64,000 bases of DNA, from the NCBI GenBank assembly GCA_013397455.1, contig VYZB01000270.1, positions 234,256 to 298,255 on the forward strand. Direction: 5' to 3'. The position numbers and the translations under genes are program-made. Shown here piece by piece: positions 21,078 to 64,000 of the stretch. The notes beneath the pieces are model-generated. The model was not told where the DNA came from and did not search any database. It worked only from the letters and a program-made list of their open reading frames with translations. This DNA comes from Crotophaga sulcirostris. Lineage: Eukaryota > Chordata > Aves > Cuculiformes > Crotophagidae. The stretch's first letter is position 1; every line of letters begins with the position of its first letter.

Positions 21078-24000
21078 AATATGTTTTTGGTAAACAGTTT
21101 CAGTTCATTGGCAAAAACGAGTTCCTGACAACAAGTTTGCAGTGCAGAATCCTTGCTGAGAAAGGGCCAAAGGAACTTGTGAACAGCCACGTGTCACAGC
21201 AGCTTTTTCTCTTGTTTATGAGCTTTGTGGCTGCGTATCTACATAATTATAATCTCTTTTTTCTCAAATAACAGCTTTGGCAGCCTTACCTTGGAGCACG
21301 AGTTCTTCCACTGTGTATGATGGATTCCCAGATTATCCTGGTCTCCCAACTGCTCAGAAGGTGCCACAGGAGCCTAAAGTGATGGACAAAGCACCAGCTT
21401 TTGGTGTTAAATTGCAGTGTGCATTCTTTCAGTGACTAAGCACTTAAATTGTGTTACTGTTTCATAGGAGCAAACGTGTCACCCTTGGAACCACCCGTTT
21501 TTCTTGTCTTTTCAAGATAAATATAGAGCTTAGTCAAGCCAGCAGCATTCAGGTGCAAGTTCTGTCTACACAGTTTTGTCTCATTAAAAAGATGTAGCAA
21601 CATTTTAAATACAGGGTGAGCACTGTGATGAGGGGCTTGGTTGTTGCTCACGACATGGTCATCAAACTTCATGAGGGAGAGAGAAAAGTGTCCCTTAAAA
21701 CCAGGAGGAAGAGGTAAACAGGGCACTTAGAGGATGAATGTGTACATGGGGCACTGAACTGAACAGGGAACTAGAGCCCAGGCAGAAAAAAAGCTAAAGA
21801 GCAACACCTATGGGTGTTCATTTGTGCTCCTCTGCTGTTCTTTTTGTACCTAGAGGTTTGTATTCAGCATCCAGATCAGGAAAGAGCCGCACAGGGATGT
21901 TCTGCTGCATGGTACCTCGGAGGTGAGGGTGAGCAGCATCCTGCATACATCCTGGAGGAAGAGGAGTTTGGTGGGGAACTCGTGGTGGGTCAAAAGATAA
22001 TGCAGCAATTAGAGGCGGTGACTCAGCCGCCGGCAGCACTACTTATTGCTTCAGGAGCAAAACTCTGCTTGTGATGTGTGCAGCTCCAGCACAGCTTTCC
22101 ACGAGATGGCACTGCACAACGGGGCGAGGTACAGGGATCCCGAGCTGCAGCACATTCTGGCAGCTGGAGGGCCTTGGCAGGATGGTCTCAGAAATGGACC
22201 TCATCGTCCAGACCTTTTGTGATCCTGGCTTGCTCCTCTCACTGATGAATCCATTCAGAACTGAGAGCCCGGAGAGGAAGAAATTCAATGGACAGAGCCC
22301 TGTGAGGAGGAACACCAGTAACCGTGGAGAAGTTGGGATGCCTGGGAATGCAAACCGGGTTCCTCTGCTTCCTACAAACGAAGGCAGAGGACACAGAGAT
22401 GTCTAGAGCTCATGTCTCTTTGGCCTGAGTTCACTGCAGAACCAAATGAGCAGGCACAAGGGAGAAAAACACATGAATTATTTAATTATAAGCAAAGGGA
22501 AAGGTTTAAGTATTTTTTAGGAGACCACACATAAATATGTCAATATCCCACAAGTACAGCACAGTTCTGGGAGCAGATCCCCGCCAAGAGACACAATGAG
22601 ATCACCCGCATACTCACCCAAATTACCTTTACCTCCTCCAGCATGCTTTTAAAGATTGACAAGCCTGTTTTGGCAAAGCATTCCAGTTTGTTTGTGTTTT
22701 TCCCTCTTGTCATCCGAGAGGTTATTGCCAGCAGGTACAGTCAGCACCAGTGTGGTCTCTTAAGTACAAAAATTAAAGGATTTGAGATTGTCTTTCTTCA
22801 AAGCAGCAGACAAGGAGCTTCACACACACAATCAGCACAGCTTCCCAGTTGCTTTTTGTGAGCAGGAATGAAGCCCACGTCACCTGCAAACTGGGCTCCC
22901 AACACCGCAAGGTGATTAGCCCAAGGCAGAAGCCCAGCCCCAGCAGGGGCAGTTTCTGTTCTGATCCTGCCTGGGATCCCAAATTAGAGGTTGCTGTGTC
23001 AAGTGGGAACCACAGACCTACAGGTGTTTCTGCTGCGTTTGGGGTAACAGTGGCATTTGTGGGGCTGCAAGCAGAGACATGGAACCAGTGGGAACCTGGC
23101 TGGGAGAGCGCTGAAGGTGACGCCTGGGGTACAGACACAGGATAAACCTTAACAACAAGCCTCGAGGCAAAGCGGGTTCCAGTCTGCAGATCTGGGAAGG
23201 GGAAAACCTGCTCCCATTCCGCCAGCAAGCCTCCCGGAAAGAAACTGAGAGTCCTCCTGCACATTCCCAGGACACAGTGGAGCAGATATGGAAACCAGTA
23301 AACAAAAAAAGTCAGGCAGGTGGATTTTCAGGTTTGGCCACATGTTTGGGGAAAGGAATCCATCCACTCCAGATTCCTGTGCTCCCTTTGTCCTTGAGGA
23401 TAACAGGATCCTGCATCCTGCATCGTCATCAGGCCAGAAACCCACCATGCAGATGTGTCCTTTGCACATTCAACAGGAAAGCCAGGCTGGCACAGAAAGC
23501 AAAAGAGTTCTGCCCTTTGAGATGATGAATTCAGTTAAATATGGAACTCGTGAAAAACACAAGCAGATCAAAGTAGAGCTCGCAGCCTGTCATTAAGTTG
23601 AACTGAGAAGACAGAAGCTTGGAATAACTTCACACCATAGGGTAATCCTGTGTAATGGGGATTGATACCCATTCCCCTGACAGCATTTCCAGCAGCCTGC
23701 ACACTACAGCCAGAATTGTGTCCTGCCCGGAGGTCTGCACCCCCTGCCCAGTTTCAGGAGTTCCCCAGCTCTGGGGAAGTCACCCACCCACCACTGGTAG
23801 CTGGCCTGCAGCCCCTCAGAGCAGGTGCATTGCAGGTGCTTGGCCACTAGCAGCACAAAGAACACCTTTATCACATAAAGCATCATGTGATAATCTTTTC
23901 TTTTGGGGTGACGAGGCTGAAAGCTCATTAAAACTATTATATCAGAGGTTACAGGTGTAACAGAGGAGAGCGTTAGTATGTTTGTGCTGTTGCAGCAAGG

Positions 24001-26440
24001 TGTATAATTTAGTTTTCAAACTTTAATCGTTTGGCTGCCAGGACAAATGGATTAACATGATGATGTTTTCCAGAGGAAGACGCTGATGATGTAGTTTACA
24101 GGGCTTGATGATTTGCTCATGTATCTGGGATTCCTGTGGGATACGAGATAGGATTTGATGTCTCACCAAATGCACTACGGAATCTATCTCACTTCACCTC
24201 ACTGAGTTTTGCCCCTTCTGAATTTATGCTGCTCTTTTCCTACCCTGCTGCATTATCTCAGTCCTGAAAGTGAGGAAGGAGGAGGCAAGAAAAGCCTTCT
24301 CTATTTCTGCTTACTCACAGTTCAGAGAGATCCCAGCCCCTGGCCGGCAGGACACACCTCTCCAGCGATAGCAGAGGTGAGGCCCAGACTTAACTGCAGA
24401 GCCCAAGTGGACAAATTATCCCAGACTGATAAGACCATGACCTGAGCCAGCAAAAGTTGAGGAAGTGGTGGTGGCATTGTGGGAGCGGCATCAGGAAAGG
24501 GAGAGCATGGGGCAGGGATGTGACTGAGTTCACGGTGAAGAGGTGAAGTGGGCCTGGCGGGGCCAAGGTTGCAGAGGAGAAATCAACAATGTTTGAGTCT
24601 GGGGTGAGCAGAATCAATATATATCAGAGTGCCGTGATCACATGCATAGCCCTTTAGGGAATGGATTGGACTGGAAAATAATCCAAAGCCAGTGGGATGG
24701 TGGATGGACAGAGCTGTGTCCCTATGGACACATGTGGTGCCTCTGTGGGGCTCAGATTAACTCACCCGCTCCAAGATCAGGGGAGGACATGTTCGGAGAA
24801 GCACCGTCCCTTTAAAAAACATGAATTTGTACAGAAACAATTATGCAACAGAAACACAGAAAAATCAACAGGGTGAATTTCAAACTAATAAAGATTTAAT
24901 CTCTAAGTCATGAGACTGCATTTGTTAGGAAAATATACATACCCCTGAGACTCCAGCTACAGTTGCTGTATTACACTGTTCAGCAGCTCACTCGGCATTT
25001 TGCCAAATCTGCTTATTTTTAACATCAGTCACATTATTCAATTAATTATAAAAACACTGAGGTTTTCAAGAGATGTTTCTGTTAAAACTGCAGAGTACAT
25101 ATGCCTGAGAAGGGCAAGGATTAAAATCTCTGTAAACTCTAGAATTTAGGGCTGTTGCTACAAACAAGAGAAGTCCAAGGAGGTTATTTATCAGAGTGAA
25201 TCATACCAGATAACACACGGCCTCCTCCCACACCACACAGAGAAAGATTATTTGTCCTTTACCTAGTGATGGAAGTGAAAGATCATTACGTCTATCAGCG
25301 GTATAGTCACGGAATGAGAAGTGTGAGGGACTGGACTGGATTCTTCAGATGCTTCTAGCATTCAAGCCTCCCAGCTCAGCAAATATTAAATATTTAGCAG
25401 CCTATGCTCTTTCTCAATAAACTGAGGAACAGAAAGCAGAAAAACCCAGCCCATTTCAACCAATGTCTCTAGGCCTTGAAAACATCAGGTATCCATTGAC
25501 AGAACAATTCAAGCCCTACCTTTAAAAGCAGCCTCCACAAACACTGCTGTATGGGAAGACTGGTTTCTCCTGCAATGGTTTCACTGTACCAAAATGAAAG
25601 GTTTTCCCAGCCCAAAGTCTTTGTGTCTGCTTAACCTGGTAAGCAAGAATCATAACAAGGCATTTGGCTTAATCCAGTTTGTAACTTTTATCCAAGTACA
25701 TTGCTGTGTGCTTTTCCTAGCAGATTTCTTTTTAAAAGACTCATATTGTGGTAGAGTTATTTGGTAGCTCTGGTATAGTCTGTATAGATGGCAAAGATTT
25801 AAAGGCAAGGAGTCTGGGCATCAAAGCCTGGCAAAGAGAGCAAGGACTGCCAGGCTTTCATCCAAGCTTTGCCAGACATGCAAATCAGCCTTGGGAAAGG
25901 TCCCTCTCGTATGAGCCTCAGATTTACTGCCAGAGACTCTAAGGCACATCCCTAACTTTAAAAAATAGGCAAATCACGTTCATGATTGCAATCTCCTTTA
26001 GGAGGAGAGACATTTTGTTCTGCTTGCCCTTAAATGATGGAATCCTGCCTAACCAGGGTTCCCAGCCCCAGCCCAGGACACGGCAGTAGCACCTAATAAC
26101 AGGAGGAGCCATTTTGACGAAGAGATGTGTTTAACCGGTTGCCACATCTCACACAGGGAGGGTGAGACTCCAGCTCCCGGCCCTGCCTCCTGCTGCCCGC
26201 AGGGGTGTGCGGTGCCAAGGGCCTCCCTCCTGCTCCAAAACTGCCAACTCAGTCAGCCTGACCCACAGCCCACTCTGTGGTACCCAGAGGTGAGCAGGAT
26301 GTACCTGCTGGAAGAGATGTCAATGGGAGCTGCTTGGGCAGGGACAAGGACAGAGCAAGGGGTTCTGGCTGCCAAGGAGCTGCGTTAAAGAGGACGCAGA
26401 GAGACCACTTCTGTCAGAGCTGCCTCTCCCATCAGCCTCA

Positions 26441-26578
26441 TCATAGAATCACAGAATGGTTTGAGTTGGAAAGAACCTTAACACCTCCCACTGGATCAGG
26501 GGGCTCAAAGCCCCATCCAGCCTGGCCTTGAACACCTCCAGGGATGGGGCAGCCACAGCTTCTCTGGGCACCCTGGCC
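26441..26578 (-). mobile_element. CR1 LINE 3' end, minus orientation
   Basis: The sequence starts TCATAGAATCACAGAATGG (reverse complement of the CR1 octamer tail) and continues through the reverse of the CR1 3' UTR and end of the polymerase frame. It abuts the plus-oriented copy that follows and is one arm of a long inverted repeat. Confidence 0.85.
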
Positions 26579-27101
26579 TCTCCTGGAATACTGTGTCCGG
26601 TTCCAGAATGTCCAACTTAAGAAGAATACAGAACTGTTGGAATGGGTCCAGAGGAGTCTACAAAGATGATCAGAGATATGGAACATCTCCCCTGTGAGGA
26701 CAGGCTGAGAAAGTTGGCCTTGTTCAGCCTGGAGGAAGCTGCAGGGAGACCTTAGAGCAGCCTCCCAGTACTGAAAGGGGCTGCAGGAAAGCTGGGGAGT
26801 GGTTCTTGGTCAGGGAGTGCAGGGATACGATGAGGTGAAATGGCTTTAAACTGGAAGGGGCAAGATTTAGGTTAGGCATTAGGAAGAAATTATTCACTGT
26901 GAGAGTGGGGAGACACTGGCACTGGTTGCCCAGGGATACTAAGGCTGTCGCATCCCTGGAGGTGTTCAAGACCAGGCTGGATGGGGCTTTGAGCCCCCTG
27001 ATCCAGTGGGAGATGTCCCTGCCCATGGCAGGGGGGTTGGAACTGGATGCGCTTTGAGAACCCTTCTAACCCAAACCCCTCTATGATACTATGGTGCTAT
27101 G
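26579..27101 (+). mobile_element. CR1 LINE 3' end, plus orientation
   Basis: About 520 bp of CR1: the end of the polymerase region (CTGTGTCCGGTTCCAGAATG, ACAGGCTGAGAAAGTTGGCC, GGAGACACTGGCACTGGTTGCC), the GGAACTGGATGC block and a decayed octamer tail (CTATGATACTATGGTGCTATG). It is interrupted by stops and frameshifts, so it is a dead copy. It ends where the FAM102A CpG island begins. Confidence 0.9.
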
Positions 27102-27109
27102 ACACCACG

Positions 27110-27540
27110 GCCAGGGGGCGAGCCTTGCCCAAACCGACATCCCCCTCCTCCAATCCCCGCGCCTCTTTCTCCGCCCCGTGCCGGAACAGCCAATCAGCGT
27201 CTTTCTACTCTCAGCCCGCCCTCTTGCCAACTGCCCAGTCGGAAGGCGCCGCTCTCGCACTCCCCTCTCCCGCCCCCAGGGAGGAGGCGGTTACGTAGTG
27301 TCGGGTCGGTATTTCCGAAGCGCGGCGCTGGCGCTGCGCTGCCTTGTGGCTGCCTGCGGCACTGGCGTAGCGGCCGCAGTTGGCGTAGCGCTGGCAGAGG
27401 CGGCAGTGGCGGGGAGCAGCGGCGGCCGGGAAAGGAGAGGTGCGAGCGGGGCCGGGCAGGGGCCGGGGCCGGGCCGGTGGGCGGTGGGGGCGGCCGTGGC
27501 CGCGAAGGGGGCTGGGACGTCCGGCAGGGCAGCTCGTGAT
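27110..27540 (+). promoter_or_regulatory. FAM102A: CpG island, probable FAM102A promoter and 5' UTR exon
   Basis: An abrupt GC- and CpG-rich block contains CCAAT boxes at 27146 and 27190 (CCAATCAGCG) and GCG-rich repeats near 27360-27430. It lies 2.1-2.4 kb upstream of the FAM102A ATG, and sequence around that ATG is not GC-rich, so the transcript probably starts here with a non-coding exon. A candidate donor is GGAGAG|GTGCGAGC near 27440, and a candidate acceptor is GCTTCTTCACAG near 29160. This exon structure is inferred. Confidence 0.6.
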
Positions 27541-61694
<34,154 letters not shown>

Positions 61695-64000
61695 ATGTGA
61701 AGAACAGGGTAGAGCTGTGGAAACAGACCCCCTACCCAGTCCGCTGCCACATGGATGCCAACCTTTACCTCTCTTCATGCAGCATTCCAGAAGGGATTTC
61801 TCCACACCTCTCCCTGTACATTTGCACTGCAGAAATACTCCAAGACCACTCCAGATCATGCACTTTCCCTGCGTTGGCATTACCCTTCTCCGCTTCCCCT
61901 TTCTTTTGGTGCCTGCTTTCCCCCTGTTTCTGATGAGACACAAGGTGTCCGTTGAGCTTATCCTTAGTCCTAGAGGATGTTGCTCATCTGCCTCCCTCAG
62001 TCCACCCATTCGCTTGCAACAGGGGACTTCTCAGTTTGTTTCTCCCCAAAACGTTGGGTTATACCACTGTGAACTCTTCAGACCACTGCGGGAGGGGGAA
62101 ACCAATCTAATCGAACTGAGAGCTGCTTGTTGGTGACATGGTGAAATGGCCACTTGCAGGGTGTTTTATTCCATTGACTCTGCAAGGGAACATCACCTTC
62201 CAAGGCGATGGTTTTACTGAACAAGGTATGCTATGGCATGCACTTCACTTCCTACCCTCAAATCCCCAAACATTCTTTTCTCTTAGGAAGTGCATTTCAG
62301 AAAACTACCACAACCCAGATGGGAGATGATAAACAGTTAAATGCTAGTGCTTGTTACACCACTAACTGCATTATGCCCTTCACTGCTGGGCATGGAAGGG
62401 CAGTGTTCATCTATTAGCGTTAGCAGGAGCACTTTAGACGTTCCAGATCTTACCTAGAGGAGGCTTTTACTTGCTGCTCCAGGGGTGTTAATCCCTGTCT
62501 GCTGGACTAATTCAGCAAATAGTTACTGTTGGAGCTTGGAATACAAAGCCTCTTTTTTTTTTTTTTTTGGCTCAGGAAGGGAACTGCCCTTCTTGGACTG
62601 TGAAAGGAATCTGGTTATCTGATAGCCCTCCCCTGGCCAGAGCAGGATGCAGTTGACTGCAGCGGTCTCTCCGTTGTGGTGGTGATTAACGGTTGCCTTT
62701 CTTGGCCTAGGCCAGTAAGGGAATTGATGTTGGTTGGCCTTTCTTGCCCTGTCCACAGGGCTGAACTTGTTCTTTTTAGGGCTGGGGAGAAGCCACGGTC
62801 TCTGCCTTCAAAGGCAGAATGGCCTTTTTCTGCTGCATTAGCCACAGCAGCCATTCTTACCTGCTCTGTGGCAAGTGAACTCTTCTGACAAGGCTTCAAA
62901 CTGCTTTCTGGTTGATCTTTCAATAGCTCTTCTTTGGGTTTGGTTTCTGCAGTTGTTTGGCACTTTTGCTGCCTCTTTTCCTTGCAGTGTGTTACAGAGA
63001 CATCGGTCCTTTTCATCTCCCACTTACAGTTTCTTCTGGCAGGTGAATTGCCAATGGGGATCTCTGCAGCCTGCAGCCATGGGCTGTCAGCAGGCTGTGC
63101 TTGCAGCCCTTCCTGTACAGAGACTCTCAGCTGATAAGCTATTTCTATGTAGTGCCCTTTCCTCTTTTTGCCTGTGTGCTGTAGTAGCACTCAGCGGCCG
63201 CGCACTCGCAGCCACGCTCCCGGGCATGGCAGGGAACGTGCCCTCCTCTGACCCACGTGTGCATGCACACACACTTACCCTATTCAGCAAGGAAAGACTT
63301 GTAACTGATCACATTGTTGTTCAAATTCTTAGTTATTGTAAAGCCTTTTAAAAAAAAAAAAAAAGGAGAAAAAAAAAAGGATTAATTGTGGTCTCTGTGG
63401 CCAGAATGCATGCAGATGAGCTACTGAGAAAGGGAATTTGGCAGAATGAGAAACAAGGAATGAAAGGGCCTTGATTTATAATTTTTCTTTTCCCTGTTAG
63501 CTGAGGATCACTCATGGGGAAAGTGCTAGGCACTGTGGCAAAGCTGTGTGGCTGCCTATGCTGTCTTGACAGTTTCTCCAAGTCAAGCAGTTTCTTTCTG
63601 TATTTGGACAGACTACATATATGATACGGATCTTTTTCACCCTTTCCCTTCAAAGGGAGTTAAACTTGGATTAGGACAAGAAGTGGTACAGACAGACACC
63701 TTGGCTTGGTTTAACATAGGAAAGAAGTATTGGATCTTTTGTGTCTGTCTAGAACAAAAACTCTTTCATGCTTGCTGGTGTTATTTAGTGGTGATTTCTT
63801 CATTCAGTCCGGTAGGTTTGGCTCTTGCTACCAGGCTGGTGAGCATCCTGCCCTGTTCCTGGGATGATGCATGTCTGCAGGAAGGCAGAGCTGCTCCCTT
63901 TTCTCTCTCCCTGGGCCTCTGCCAGAAAGACAGGCCTGGCTCGACCCTTGGTGAGGGCAGAAGCAGGCTCAGGCAGCAGTGGGTGCTCCTGTCCTGTCTG
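61695..64000 (+). other. FAM102A: FAM102A 3' UTR and downstream sequence
   Basis: No AATAAA or ATTAAA was found by eye from the stop codon to the window end, so the transcript may continue past 64000 or use a variant signal. There is a 16-T run at 62553-62568 and an A-rich tract at 63350-63378. The long overlapping open frames here (minus 62615-63190; plus 62875-63351) have no known match. The next gene expected from human synteny, DPM2, was not found. Confidence 0.6.

Larger units (their letters stand above)
19240..26440 (+). other. NAIF1 3' UTR and NAIF1-FAM102A intergenic region
   Basis: No coding exon, RNA gene or recognisable repeat was found. The open frames are short and unsupported. 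The proximal 100 to 1800 bp is probably NAIF1 3' UTR. AT-rich patches near 21000-21100, 24000-24080 and 24990-25080 look like ordinary non-coding DNA. An AP-1/MARE-like TGACTCAGC lies at 22019-22027. Confidence 0.55.

Noticed and set aside
62615..63351. 191-codon minus and 158-codon plus overlapping frames in the FAM102A 3' region
   Set aside because: The minus frame begins at GTG and neither resembles a known protein. DPM2, the syntenic neighbour, was specifically looked for and is not encoded here.
63350..63378. A-rich tract suggestive of a retroposed poly(A) tail
   Set aside because: No processed copy or flanking duplication was recognised next to it; more likely a simple A-rich tract.

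Overview
This is a vertebrate genomic window, almost certainly avian. The genes are split by GT-AG introns, promoters lie in CpG islands, and the only abundant interspersed repeats are CR1 LINE 3' ends (tails with the octamer ATTCTATG or ATTCTGTG). CR1 dominance points to a bird; turtle or crocodile is possible. I cannot name a species. No prokaryotic features, CRISPR arrays, tRNA or rRNA genes, or intact viral elements were seen.

Layout, left to right. (1) 1-16583, minus strand: the 5' part of SLC25A25, the Ca2+-regulated mitochondrial ATP-Mg/Pi carrier. Two alternative first coding exons are present (16299-16583 and 4883-5107). Both end in phase 0 so they can splice to the same exon 2, which lies off the left edge. 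Each has its own GC-rich upstream region. (2) 16584-17531: a CpG-island bidirectional promoter between SLC25A25 and NAIF1. It contains a previously unremarked array of six 31-bp units built around CCAAT boxes. (3) 17532-19239, plus strand: NAIF1 in two coding exons (322 aa), with a hAT-like MITE and a CR1 tail in its intron. (4) 19240-27100: NAIF1 3' UTR and intergenic DNA, ending in a head-to-head CR1 pair that forms a near-perfect 62-bp inverted repeat. (5) 27110-27540: a CpG island, the likely FAM102A promoter, followed by a 41-bp minisatellite. (6) 29552-61694, plus strand: FAM102A (EEIG1), complete in eleven coding exons (383 aa), with a 20-kb first coding intron and a 30-nt micro-exon. 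(7) 61695-64000: FAM102A 3' UTR and downstream DNA.

The order SLC25A25 - NAIF1 - FAM102A, with SLC25A25 divergent from the other two, matches human 9q34.11, which supports all three identifications. The genes do not form a pathway. SLC25A25 acts in the mitochondrial inner membrane, NAIF1 is a nuclear Myb-like protein domesticated from a Harbinger transposon, and FAM102A is an NT-C2 signalling adaptor. The most interesting material is regulatory: the 31-bp CCAAT array, a 17-bp palindrome near NAIF1, the second SLC25A25 promoter/exon, and the minisatellite with G-quadruplex potential.
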